The notes: generated by a model from the sequence alone, not told the origin. A stretch of 9,061 nt of DNA from an uncultured Pseudomonadota bacterium (GCA_946885905.1 CAMPHL010000068.1:1-9061), one strand, 5' to 3'; numbered from the stretch's first letter, positions 1-7,263 are shown. Translations and numbers: made by a program.

Positions 1-1
1 C

Positions 2-1621
2 GGCAGGGATCTCTACGACATCCCGAGCTTCGGCAACGTGAGCCTGCTGCACTTCACCGATTGCCACGCGCAACTCCTGCCCGTGCAGTTCCGCGAGCCC
101 AGCGTGAACCTCGGGGTGGGACCGGCAATCGGCAAGCCGCCCCACCTCGTGGGCGAAAGGCTCCTGAAGGCCTATGGCATCAAGCCCGGCACCCGGGAAG
201 CGCATGCCTTCACGTACCTCGACTTCCAGCAGGCCGCGAAGGCCTACGGCCGCATGGGGGGCTTCGCGCACCTCGCCACGCTGATCAAGCGCATGAAGGA
301 CTCCCGGCCGGGCGCGTTGCTGCTGGACGGCGGCGACACGTGGCAGGGCTCGGCCACTGCGCTCTGGACCAACGGCCAGGACATGGTGGACGCCTGCAAG
401 CTGCTCGGCGTGGACGTGATGACCGGCCATTGGGAATTCACCTATGGCCAGAAGCGGGTGAAGGAAGTCGTCGACAACGACTTCAAGGGGAAGGTCGACT
501 TCGTCGCGCAGAACGTTGCGACCGCCGACTTCGGCGACCCCGTCTTCAACGCCTTCACGCTGCGCGACATCAACGGCGTGAAAGTGGCGATCGTGGGCCA
601 GGCGTTCCCGTACACGCCGATCGCCAACCCGCGCTACTTCGTGCCGGAGTGGACCTTCGGCATCCAGGAGGAGGAGCTGCAGAAACGCGTCAACGAGGCG
701 CGCGGGAAGGGCGCGCAGGTCGTCGTGCTGCTCTCGCACAACGGCATGGACGTGGACCTCAAGCTCGCCTCGCGAGTGAGCGGCATCGACGCGATACTCG
801 GCGGGCACACGCACGACGCCGTGCCGCAGCCGGTCGAGGTGGGCAACGCCGGCGGCGTCACGCTCGTCACGAACGCGGGCAGCAATGGCAAGTTCCTGGG
901 CGTGCTCGACATGGACGTCCGCAACGGCAAGGTGAAGGGCGTGAAGTACCGGCTGCTGCCGGTCTTCTCGAACCTTCTCCCGGCGGACCAGGCGATGGCC
1001 GCCTACATCGAAAAGGCGCGCGCGCCTCATGCCGCGAAGCTCTCGGAGAAGATCGCGACGACCGGGGGCCTGCTCTACCGGCGGGGCAACTTCAACGGCA
1101 CGGTCGACCAGTTGATCGTCGACGCGCTCATGCAGGTGAGGGGCGCCGAGATCGCGTTCTCGCCCGGCTTTCGCTGGGGCACGAGCCTCCTGCCGGGCGA
1201 TGCCATCACGATGGAGCACGTGATGGACTGGTCCGCGATCACCTATCCGGCCACCACCGTGAACGACCTCAAGGGCGAGATGGTGAAGACGATCCTCGAG
1301 GACGTCTGCGACAACCTCTTCAACCCCGATCCCTATTACCAGCAGGGCGGCGACATGGTGCGCGTGGGCGGCCTCACCTATACCTGCACGCCCGGCGCCG
1401 CGATGGGACAGCGGATCAGCGACATGCGCCTGGACGGCGTGCCGATCGAGGCAGGCAAGACCTACAAGGTGGCGGGCTGGGCGCCGGTGGCCGAAGGCGT
1501 GAAGGGCGAGCCGATCTGGAACGTGGTCACGCAATACCTGCGCGCCAGGAAGACCATCGAGGCGCCGAAGCTCAACCTTCCGAAGCTCGTCGGTGTCGAG
1601 GGCAATCCGGGCATCGCTTAG
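2..1621 (+). CDS. soxB: SoxB thiosulfohydrolase, 5'-partial
   Basis: SoxB is the periplasmic di-manganese hydrolase of the Sox thiosulfate-oxidising system. It removes the terminal sulfone of SoxY-bound thiosulfate as sulfate. The reading frame is open from base 2, and its first residues (RDLYDIPSFGNVSLLHFTDC) are already SoxB body, so the GTG at 38 is not the start. The true start and the expected export signal lie upstream of the window. Of 539 visible residues, the metallophosphoesterase part holds HFTDCHAQ (about 17-24), LLDGGDTWQGS (about 107-117), the SoxB-type GHWEFTYG (about 142-149, where nucleotidases usually have GNHE), an Asn at about 171 (VAQN), SHNGMD (about 244-249) and GGHTHD (about 266-271). 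The rest matches a 5'-nucleotidase C-terminal domain. The C-terminus is complete, ending in TAG at 1619-1621. The next gene starts inside it, so co-transcription is likely. Identification is secure; the wider sox cluster presumably lies to the left. Confidence 0.95.
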   Translation, partial: GRDLYDIPSFGNVSLLHFTDCHAQLLPVQFREPSVNLGVGPAIGKPPHLVGERLLKAYGIKPGTREAHAFTYLDFQQAAKAYGRMGGFAHLATLIKRMKDSRPGALLLDGGDTWQGSATALWTNGQDMVDACKLLGVDVMTGHWEFTYGQKRVKEVVDNDFKGKVDFVAQNVATADFGDPVFNAFTLRDINGVKVAIVGQAFPYTPIANPRYFVPEWTFGIQEEELQKRVNEARGKGAQVVVLLSHNGMDVDLKLASRVSGIDAILGGHTHDAVPQPVEVGNAGGVTLVTNAGSNGKFLGVLDMDVRNGKVKGVKYRLLPVFSNLLPADQAMAAYIEKARAPHAAKLSEKIATTGGLLYRRGNFNGTVDQLIVDALMQVRGAEIAFSPGFRWGTSLLPGDAITMEHVMDWSAITYPATTVNDLKGEMVKTILEDVCDNLFNPDPYYQQGGDMVRVGGLTYTCTPGAAMGQRISDMRLDGVPIEAGKTYKVAGWAPVAEGVKGEPIWNVVTQYLRARKTIEAPKLNLPKLVGVEGNPGIA

Positions 1622-2543
1622 CGGCGCGCTGGCCGCGCTGGCGCTCCTGGCTCGCCCCTGCGCGGCCGTCGAGCTCGATCCCATCAAGGTCACGCCCCGC
1701 GTCTACTACGTGCAGGGCAAGCCCGGCCTGGCCTCGGCCGCCAACGAGGGCTTCAACTCCAACGCGGGTTTCGTCGTGACGGAGGAAGGAGTCGTCGTCG
1801 TCGATGCGCTGGGGACGGTTGCCCTCGGCGAGGCCCTGCTGAAGGCGATCCGGAAAGTCACGGACAAGCCGATTCGCCGGGTCGTCGTGACCCACTATCA
1901 CGCCGACCACTTCTATGGCCTCGAGCCGCTCAAGCAGGCAGGGGCGGACATCTGGGCCCACGCGGGCGGCCGCGAGTACCTGACGAGCGGGGAGGGGGCG
2001 CGCCGCCTGGAGCAACGCTCGCGCGATCTCTTTCCGTGGGTCGAACCCGGCATGAAGCTGGTTGCGGCCGACCATTGGCTCGAGCGCGACGAAGCCTTCG
2101 TCCTCGGCGGCGTGCGCTTCGAAGTGCACCACCTGGGCCCCGCTCATTCGCCGGAGGACGTGATCGTCGTGGTGCCGTCCGAAGGCGTGATCTTCAGCGG
2201 CGACATCCTTTTCGCGGGCCGCATCCCGTTCGTGGGCGAGGCCGACAGCCGGCAGTGGCTCGAGCGCATCGAACGGCTGCTCGCGATGAAGCCCGTGCTG
2301 ATGGTCACGGGCCACGGCCAGGTCTCCCGCGACCCGGCGAAGGACCTGACCCTCACGCGCGAATACCTCGCGTACCTGCGCGCCGCCATGGGCAAGGCGG
2401 TCGAGGATTTCGTGCCCTTCGAGGAGGCGTATGCGATGACAGATTGGGTACGATTCGCCATGGTGCCGGCGTTCGCCGCGGCGAATCGCATCAATGCCTA
2501 TGGGACCTACCTTCTCATGGAACGCGAATCGCTGCGGAAGTAG
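1593..2543 (+). CDS. Secreted metallo-beta-lactamase-fold hydrolase (SoxH-like)
   Basis: A 316-residue MBL-fold metal hydrolase predicted to act in the periplasm. The N-terminus is a Sec-type signal peptide: basic MSRAIR, a hydrophobic Ala/Leu core, and likely cleavage after RPCAA at about residue 25. All expected metal ligands are visible: the HxHxDH motif H101/H103/D105/H106, H185 in GPAHSPED, D204 in SGDILF and H241 in TGHG, so an active binuclear site is expected. The GTG at 1593 is chosen because it gives the complete signal peptide and no later start does. It overlaps soxB by 29 nt in another frame and has no clear Shine-Dalgarno, which suggests translational coupling to soxB. MBL proteins of this kind (SoxH, 'quinoprotein relay' metallohydrolases) occur in sox loci, but their substrate is not established. 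A thiol-ester or persulfide substrate is only a guess. Fold is certain; the soxH name is not assigned. Confidence 0.88.
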   Translation: MSRAIRASLSGALAALALLARPCAAVELDPIKVTPRVYYVQGKPGLASAANEGFNSNAGFVVTEEGVVVVDALGTVALGEALLKAIRKVTDKPIRRVVVTHYHADHFYGLEPLKQAGADIWAHAGGREYLTSGEGARRLEQRSRDLFPWVEPGMKLVAADHWLERDEAFVLGGVRFEVHHLGPAHSPEDVIVVVPSEGVIFSGDILFAGRIPFVGEADSRQWLERIERLLAMKPVLMVTGHGQVSRDPAKDLTLTREYLAYLRAAMGKAVEDFVPFEEAYAMTDWVRFAMVPAFAAANRINAYGTYLLMERESLRK

Positions 2544-2558
2544 ACCGGGAGAAACCTC

Positions 2559-2891
2559 ATGACGGTCAGGCGCATGGACAACGTCGGCACGCCCGACGGC
2601 CACAGCCGGCTCGAGCTGTCCCGTTTCCTCGCGCCGACCGTGGTCGCCGACCACCGCAACGCCCCGGTGAACGCGCTCGGCTACCTGCGCGTCATGTTCA
2701 CCGTGGAGGACATCGACGATACGCTCGCACGGCTGGGCAAGCGCGGCGCGAAGCTCGTCGGTGAAGTGGTCCGCTACGAAGACCTGTATCGGCTCTGCTA
2801 CATCCGCGGGCCGGAAGGGATTCTAATCGGCCTCGCCGAGCAGCTCGGGCGGCAGGCTGCGCGGGAGGATCCGCTTCGACGCAAGGCCTGA
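2559..2891 (+). CDS. VOC (glyoxalase-fold) protein, apparently lacking most of its first module
   Basis: A 110-residue protein of the vicinal oxygen chelate superfamily. The ATG at 2559 is preceded by GGGAG (2547-2551) at 7-nt spacing and lies 15 nt after the MBL gene, so it probably ends the sox transcript. Residues 10-97 look like the second half of an ordinary VOC protein: TPDGHSRLELSRF, then a linker, then a full second module (YLRVMFTVEDIDDTLARL, LVGEVVRYEDLYRLCYIRGP, ILIGLAEQLG). Family members of this kind are usually about 140-150 residues and begin with a MDNVGIVV-type strand, helix and two more strands. Here the start MTVRRMDNVG runs straight into TPDGHSRLE, so roughly 40-60 residues seem missing with the frame kept. 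The product may be inactive, may dimerise unusually, or may reflect an assembly collapse. No substrate can be assigned. The size of the loss is judged from remembered family layout, not from an alignment. Confidence 0.75.
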   Translation: MTVRRMDNVGTPDGHSRLELSRFLAPTVVADHRNAPVNALGYLRVMFTVEDIDDTLARLGKRGAKLVGEVVRYEDLYRLCYIRGPEGILIGLAEQLGRQAAREDPLRRKA

Positions 2892-2903
2892 GAGCTGCAG
2901 GCC
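2885..2903. terminator. Small GC hairpin at the convergent gene junction
   Basis: A perfect 6-bp inverted repeat, GGCCTG (2885-2890) and CAGGCC (2898-2903), encloses a 7-nt loop. It overlaps the stop codon of the VOC gene and ends 6 nt before the end of the diguanylate cyclase gene, which arrives from the other side. Only 18 bp separate the two stop codons. Position suggests a bidirectional transcription stop, but there is no T-tract on either strand, so an intrinsic terminator is weakly supported. Confidence 0.3.
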
Positions 2904-2909
2904 GGAGGG

Positions 2910-4757
2910 CTAAGCCACCTCGAGCCGGTCGCGGCCGTTGTTCTTCGCGCGGTAGAGCGCGTCGTCCGCGCGCTTGATGATCGAGTCCAGGTCGGGGTCC
3001 GAATCGCTCGCCGAGGTCGCTCCCATGCTGAAGGTGAGGGGCCTTTCTTCGGGCCAGCCCTTGGCCCGCAGATGGTGGACGGACTTGCGGATCCGCTCGA
3101 ACACCACGGGCGCGGTCTCGATGGCGACGTTGGGCATCACGAGCACGAACTCCTCGCCGCCGAAACGACCCAGGCGGTCGTTGCCGCGCAGCGCTTTCTG
3201 GCCCGCCTCGGCGAATGCCTTCAGCACCTCGTCGCCCACGCTGTGGCCGAGCTGGTCGTTGATGGACTTGAAGTGGTCGATGTCGATCAACGCGAGCACG
3301 AAGCCGGTGTCGCCCGTGCGGCGGCCGCGGAACGTGGCGCGCGCGTATTCGAGGATGCTGCGGCGGTTCGGAAGCCCGGTGAGGTCGTCGCGCATGGCGA
3401 GCTCCGCGAAGCGGCGGTTCTGGCGCGCCTGGCGGAAGACGTAGAGCACGAGCGCGGCCACGAGCAGCGCCGCGAGGCCGAGCCCGAGCAGGAGAAGCAG
3501 CCAGCGGGCCTCCTGGACCTTGCTGTCCATGCGCAGCAGCTCGTTGTCCGCCTCCCGCTGCCGCGCCCCGAATTTCGCCTGCAGCTCCTGCGTGAGCTTG
3601 CGGTTCGATGCCTCTGCCGCGCGGCGATCGGACTCGCGCAACGACTTCATCGCGCCGAAGGCCTCCTCCCAGTCCCCTACCTTCGCCGCCACCTCCGCAG
3701 CCGCGTCGTAGTACTGCACATCGCGCCCGGGAGAGCCCAGCTTGCCGAGCAGCTCGCGGGCGGCGGCAAGGGCCGCGAAGCTATCGCGCCGGCGACGCGC
3801 GGCCGACGAGGCTCGCGCGCGGCCGACCTGCGTCAGGAACTCGAGCTGCACGTTCTCCGCCTGGCGGAAGCCGGGGAGCGCAGCGTCGAAGTACGACATG
3901 GCCTTGCCGGAGTTTCCTCGCGCCAGCTCGATGGAGCCCATGCGGTAGTTCACGAACGCGACCGTGTGCGGGTCATCGATCTCGCGGCCGATGGCGAGGC
4001 ACTTCTCGAGCGCCTTGAACGCTTCGGGATAGTCCTTGAGGTAGGAATAGGTGACACCGAGGTTGTAGTAGATGGTCGAAAGCTCGTACTTGTCGGCCGG
4101 ATCGATCAGGGCCATCGCGCGCCTGTGATAGTCGGCAGCCCGCTCGAGTTGCTCGCGGGGCGCGGTCTCGGTCGTGAGGATGTTGCCCACGGCCGACAGC
4201 GTCCCGGAGAGCAGGAGGCGCTCTTCGAGCTTCTCCAGCAGCGCGTGACCCTTGAGCAGGACCTCCATCGCCTCGGACTGGCGTTCCTGGCTCACCAGCG
4301 TGTGCGCCTTGGCGACGTAGGCCTTGGCGAGCTCGCGCTCGAGCTTGTGCTCCTGCCCCAGCGCGATGGCGGCATCGTGCAGGCGGTTCGACTCGGGCAT
4401 CCTGCCCTCGTTGAAGAGCGACATGGCCTGCAGGGTCATGAGCTCGACCTCGGCGGAGCGGTCGCCAAGCTCCCTGGCCAGCGCCAACCCCTTCGTGCTG
4501 GAATCCCTCAAGCCGGGATTGTCGTCGAGGCCGTCGTAGGACATCGCCATGAGCCGAAGCGCGGCGAGCTGCGCGCGCTTGTCTCCCCCGGCTTCGGCCG
4601 CCTGCAGGGCCGCGCGCGCTTCGGCGATCGCCTTCTTCGGATCGCTCGCGGCTCGATGCTCCATGGCCCGCAACTGCTCGACGGGAATCGCGGCCCGGCC
4701 AGGCACCGCGGCGGCCACAACGACGACCAGCAGCGCCAGCGCTTGTCGTACCAACAT
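2910..4757 (-). CDS. Membrane diguanylate cyclase with periplasmic TPR sensor domain
   Basis: This 615-residue protein is predicted to make cyclic di-GMP from two GTP. Domains in order: an N-terminal signal or anchor segment (about 1-23); an extracytoplasmic helical region of TPR-like repeats (about 25-375, clearest at YNLGVTYSYLKDYPEAFKAL, 231-250); a charged coiled-coil signalling helix (about 378-417); one transmembrane helix (about 419-441); and a GGDEF domain (about 455-615). The catalytic signature is GGEEF (533-537), an accepted active variant, with the metal-binding DIDHFK at 492-497. RGND (524-527) sits five residues before it, matching the RxxD inhibitory site for product feedback. 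The ATG at 4757 follows a G-rich tract rather than a classic Shine-Dalgarno and lies 19 bp after the cytochrome c gene, so it is probably the last gene of that operon. The signal read by the periplasmic TPR region is unknown; neighbouring secreted proteins are candidate partners by inference only. Confidence 0.92.
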   Translation of the reverse strand: MLVRQALALLVVVVAAAVPGRAAIPVEQLRAMEHRAASDPKKAIAEARAALQAAEAGGDKRAQLAALRLMAMSYDGLDDNPGLRDSSTKGLALARELGDRSAEVELMTLQAMSLFNEGRMPESNRLHDAAIALGQEHKLERELAKAYVAKAHTLVSQERQSEAMEVLLKGHALLEKLEERLLLSGTLSAVGNILTTETAPREQLERAADYHRRAMALIDPADKYELSTIYYNLGVTYSYLKDYPEAFKALEKCLAIGREIDDPHTVAFVNYRMGSIELARGNSGKAMSYFDAALPGFRQAENVQLEFLTQVGRARASSAARRRRDSFAALAAARELLGKLGSPGRDVQYYDAAAEVAAKVGDWEEAFGAMKSLRESDRRAAEASNRKLTQELQAKFGARQREADNELLRMDSKVQEARWLLLLLGLGLAALLVAALVLYVFRQARQNRRFAELAMRDDLTGLPNRRSILEYARATFRGRRTGDTGFVLALIDIDHFKSINDQLGHSVGDEVLKAFAEAGQKALRGNDRLGRFGGEEFVLVMPNVAIETAPVVFERIRKSVHHLRAKGWPEERPLTFSMGATSASDSDPDLDSIIKRADDALYRAKNNGRDRLEVA

Positions 4758-4776
4758 CCCCCCGCCCCGCCCCTCG

Positions 4777-5085
4777 CTACTTGCCGGCGGTGAACTTGTA
4801 ATAGGTCTTGTCCAGGTGAGCGACGATGTGCTCTTCCTCGTCCGGGAAGAGCTGCAGGTTGAGCTCGCTGTTGCAGGCCGCGACCTGGGCCTTCAACTTT
4901 TCCAGCGAGGTCACCCGGCGGTCCTTGCGCAGGTAGATCGCCTTGGCCTCACCCAGCGTCTTGTTGTGGTGGCAGCCCTCGCACTTCTTCTCTTCGACGA
5001 GCTTCGCGCCCTGGGCCGGGTCGCCCGAGCCCAGCGCGGGAGTGGCGAGGAGGGTGGCCGTGGCCAGGAGAACGATCGTGCGCAT
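4777..5085 (-). CDS. Small periplasmic monoheme cytochrome c without a Met ligand
   Basis: A 102-residue secreted c-type cytochrome, presumably an electron carrier or heme sensor in the periplasm. A signal peptide covers about residues 1-19 (MRTIVLLATATLLATPALG), leaving a mature protein of about 83 residues. One heme-attachment motif, CEGCH, is seen at 35-39, with H39 as proximal ligand. The mature part contains no methionine, so the usual His/Met coordination is impossible. H40, H86, H90, N72 or an open site are the alternatives. A further cysteine, C71 (AACNSELN), stands apart from the heme motif. The C-terminal helix region (EEEHIVAHLDKTYYKF) resembles the last helix of class I cytochromes c. 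The ATG at 5085 is preceded by AGGA (5092-5089), 3 nt away. The gene lies 22 bp after the AEC permease gene and 19 bp before the diguanylate cyclase gene. Cytochrome identity is firm; the redox partner is unknown. Confidence 0.9.
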   Translation of the reverse strand: MRTIVLLATATLLATPALGSGDPAQGAKLVEEKKCEGCHHNKTLGEAKAIYLRKDRRVTSLEKLKAQVAACNSELNLQLFPDEEEHIVAHLDKTYYKFTAGK

Positions 5086-5090
5086 GCGTC

Positions 5091-5102
5091 CTAGTCTACT
5101 AG
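5091..5102. repeat. Short inverted repeat CTAGT-CT-ACTAG
   Basis: Two 5-bp arms (5091-5095 and 5098-5102) separated by 2 nt lie in the 22-bp gap between the AEC permease stop codon and the cytochrome c start. The left arm touches the AGGA of the cytochrome gene's probable ribosome site. It could be a small operator or RNA hairpin, or chance. No known binding-site consensus is recognised. Confidence 0.25.
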
Positions 5103-5107
5103 CAACC

Positions 5108-6043
5108 TTATCCCGTGCGGCCCACGCCCATCAGCCAGACCAGCGCCGAAAAGCTCGCCGAGGCGATCACGGTCGTGAGCAGGATCGTGGCCGAAACCCG
5201 GCCCGCGTCGGCACGGTAGCGCAGGGCGAAGATGAACACCCAGCCCGCGGAGGGCAGGCCTGCGGCCAGCACCGCGACGAGGGTCGTATACGGATCGACC
5301 CCGATCGCTCGCAGCACCAGCCAGGCGAGCAGCGGATGGACCACCAGCTTGGCGACGGTCGGCAGCACGAGAAGCGGCGACCTTAGGGTCGCCTCGGGCC
5401 GCAGCAGCGACACCCCGATCGCGAAGAGCGCGCAGGGGCCGGCGGCATCCGCCAAGAGCTTCACCACGGCGGCGAGCGGTGTCGGCAGGCTCCATTCCAT
5501 CCCGGAAAAGAGGATGCCGAGGGCCATCGCGATGATGAAAGGATTGAGCACAATGCGCTGCAGCATCGCCGAAGCGCCTCCGGTGCCCTGCCCGGAACCC
5601 CCGGCCATCTCGGCCGCGAGCAAGCCCATCGTCCCGACCACGACGGTGTCGGCCACGATGGCGATGATGAGCGCGGCGGCCGCGCCCTCGCCGAGCAGCG
5701 CCACCATCAGCGGCAGTCCCATGAAGCCGAGGTTGCCGATCCCGGCGGCCAACCCCAGGAAGGCCGCGTCGCGCCGGCCCACGCCCAGGTGACGGCTCGC
5801 GAGCCAGGCCACGCCCGCGACGATCGCGCACCCGATGACGCTCCACGCGATAGCGAAGCGCCCGATGGGAAACTGCTCGAACGGCGTGTTGGAGGCGAAG
5901 CGGAAGAGCATCGCCGGGATGGCGAAGAAGAGCAGGAAACCGTTGAAGGCCGGGACCGCCGCCGTGGGCACCCAGCCCCGGTGCGCCGCCAGGTACCCCA
6001 GCCCGACGATGGCGAAGAACGGCAGGGTGACGGAGAGGATCAC
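5108..6043 (-). CDS. AEC-family permease
   Basis: A 311-residue integral inner-membrane protein of the auxin efflux carrier (AEC/BART) family, at the usual bacterial length of roughly 300-320. About ten hydrophobic segments are visible, in two halves. Family-like signatures are the first-half GNLGFMGLPLMVALLG (about 102-117) and the second-half AAGLPSAGWVFIFALRY near the C-terminus, the usual discontinuous-helix Pro/Asn/Gly region. Bacterial members move small organic anions such as malate, or amino acids; nothing here identifies the substrate. The GTG at 6043 is chosen because the family-typical N-terminus (MILSVTLPFFAIVGLGYLA) begins there and no other start codon lies close upstream in frame. 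Its GTG shares GTGA with the stop of the upstream beta-propeller gene, and GAGG directly precedes it, so translation is probably coupled. Family call is firm. Confidence 0.88.
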   Translation of the reverse strand: MILSVTLPFFAIVGLGYLAAHRGWVPTAAVPAFNGFLLFFAIPAMLFRFASNTPFEQFPIGRFAIAWSVIGCAIVAGVAWLASRHLGVGRRDAAFLGLAAGIGNLGFMGLPLMVALLGEGAAAALIIAIVADTVVVGTMGLLAAEMAGGSGQGTGGASAMLQRIVLNPFIIAMALGILFSGMEWSLPTPLAAVVKLLADAAGPCALFAIGVSLLRPEATLRSPLLVLPTVAKLVVHPLLAWLVLRAIGVDPYTTLVAVLAAGLPSAGWVFIFALRYRADAGRVSATILLTTVIASASFSALVWLMGVGRTG

Positions 6044-7185
6044 CTCATGTTGCCGGTGTGCCCCAGGGAGTAGCGTCCCGGTTGCGGCCACACGGTGAGG
6101 CCATGCGGCTCGATGCCGACCTTGATGGTCTTCACCTCGCCCGTGGTGGTGTCGAAGACGTAGACCACGTGGTCGTAGCGGCCGGAGAGCCAGAGCTGCC
6201 TGCCGTCGGCGGAGACGTTGCCCATGTCCGGGCTGCCGCCGCTCGGAATCGGCCAGGTGGCGTCGATCTTCTCGGTGGCGAAGTCCAGGACCGAGACGCT
6301 CCCGGGGCCGCCCTTCTTGCCGTGGATCACGTTGGAGCCCCGGTTGGCGATGTAAAGCTTCTTGCCGTCGCGGCTGGGATAAAGCCCGTGGGTGCCCTTG
6401 CCGGTTTCGATGAAGCCCTCTTCCCTGAAGGAATCGAAGTCGATGATGAAGACGCCGTCGGCCTTCATGTCCGCCACGTACCAGCGCCTGCCGTCTGGGG
6501 AGGAGCGGATGTCCTGCGGCATCCCGCCCTTGGAGAGGATGATGTGGCCGACGACCTTCTTCTCGACCAGGTCGATCTTGGTGAGGCCCTTGGAGAACTC
6601 GCAGGTGAATATTGCGTAGCGGCCGTCGACCGAGAAGTCCGCGTGGTTGATCCCGGCGCAACGCGGCGTCTTGATGTAGTAGCGATGCTCCATCGTCCTG
6701 GCGTCGCGGAAGTTGAGCTGCTTCTCCGCCTCCTCGACCACGATGGCGTGCTGGCCGTCGGGGGAGAAGTACATGTTGTAGGGGTCGTGGACCGGGATTT
6801 CCTTGCCTGGCTTGCCGGTCTTCGGGTCGATCGGCGTGAGGCTGCCCTTGGTGGTGCGCTCGGCGTTGTTGGTGACCCAGAGGGTCTGCATGTCCCAGGA
6901 CGGCACGACGTGCTGGGGGTTCAGGCCTACCTTGTACTTGTCGATCACCTTGAGCGTCTTCGGATCGATCACGTACACGTCGTTGGACTGGACGTGCGGG
7001 ACGTACACCAGCTCCCGGTGGCCGGCGAGCGCCGGGCTCATCCGGGCGGTGCCGATTTCGCTGTAGATGTTCTTCGGGTCGGGGACCGGGGGCATCCCCG
7101 GGACGGGTTGGAGCTGGGCGGCGACTTCGAGTGGGATGAGGCAGGTTGCGATCAGGGCGCCGGCGAGGCGTCGATGAGGCGTCAC
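6040..7185 (-). CDS. Secreted YVTN/YncE-type beta-propeller protein
   Basis: A 381-residue protein predicted to fold as a beta-propeller in the periplasm. The signal peptide is MTPHRRLAGALIATCLIPLE plus VAA, with likely cleavage before Q24. Propeller blades recur from about residue 57 as strand pairs with D-x-x-T-x-x-V or S-x-DG-x-x-x-Y/A turns: YVIDPKTLKVIDKY (71-84), YFSPDGQHAIVV (139-150), FSVDGRYAIFTCEF (184-197), SSPDGRRWYVADM (228-240), YPSRDGKKLYIANRG (269-283), VSADGRQLWLSGRYD (324-338) and VFDTTTGEVKTI (343-354). C176 and C195 could form a disulfide. No heme motif is seen. The long open frame continues upstream to about 7701, but the GTG at 7185 is the credible start because it opens the signal peptide and has GGAG (7194-7191) 5 nt before it. 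It is the first gene of the four-gene run and is translationally linked to the AEC permease gene. Related propellers serve as lactonases, quinoprotein accessories or binding proteins; no activity can be assigned. Confidence 0.85.
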   Translation of the reverse strand: MTPHRRLAGALIATCLIPLEVAAQLQPVPGMPPVPDPKNIYSEIGTARMSPALAGHRELVYVPHVQSNDVYVIDPKTLKVIDKYKVGLNPQHVVPSWDMQTLWVTNNAERTTKGSLTPIDPKTGKPGKEIPVHDPYNMYFSPDGQHAIVVEEAEKQLNFRDARTMEHRYYIKTPRCAGINHADFSVDGRYAIFTCEFSKGLTKIDLVEKKVVGHIILSKGGMPQDIRSSPDGRRWYVADMKADGVFIIDFDSFREEGFIETGKGTHGLYPSRDGKKLYIANRGSNVIHGKKGGPGSVSVLDFATEKIDATWPIPSGGSPDMGNVSADGRQLWLSGRYDHVVYVFDTTTGEVKTIKVGIEPHGLTVWPQPGRYSLGHTGNMR

Positions 7186-7263
7186 GGGGACTCCGGTAGT
7201 CGTTCGAACCGTAAGTTTACCGTCCGACCGGAACCAACCGGGCCGATCGCCATTCCATTGCGC
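7186..7263. promoter_or_regulatory. Divergent intergenic region
   Basis: These 78 bp separate the propeller operon (-) from the small Cys protein gene (+), and should carry both promoters. I see no convincing sigma70 pair on either strand. On the - strand a TAAACT hexamer lies at about 7216-7211, but without a matching -35 at proper spacing. A GTAA-N2-TTAC-type short inverted repeat overlaps this hexamer, and TTCGAA is present at 7203-7208. Promoter assignment rests on gene layout only. Confidence 0.35.

Noticed and set aside
61..1779. Long + strand frame across soxB (572 codons)
   Set aside because: Arg/Ala/Gly-rich, low-complexity translation typical of a shifted frame in GC-rich DNA; SoxB in the other frame matches a known family throughout.
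1790..1804. GTC trinucleotide run
   Set aside because: It encodes a Val-rich beta strand of the MBL fold; too short and in-frame to be a meaningful repeat.
1572..2654. Long - strand frame opposite the MBL gene (360 codons)
   Set aside because: Antisense shadow; the + strand frame has a signal peptide and complete metal-binding motifs.
4758..4771. C/G-rich tract between the cytochrome and cyclase genes, considered as a G-quadruplex or regulatory element
   Set aside because: G-runs are present on the - strand, but it lies in the ribosome-binding position of the cyclase gene; no further support for structure.
3072..4793. Long + strand frame opposite the diguanylate cyclase (573 codons)
   Set aside because: Antisense shadow rich in Leu/Glu/Arg/Val with no recognisable motif; the - strand GGDEF/TPR reading is unambiguous.
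6058..7263. Upstream extension of the small Cys protein frame, antisense to the propeller gene
   Set aside because: It would make a 484-residue protein overlapping a clear propeller gene; only the last 82 residues lie in otherwise free sequence and look coding.
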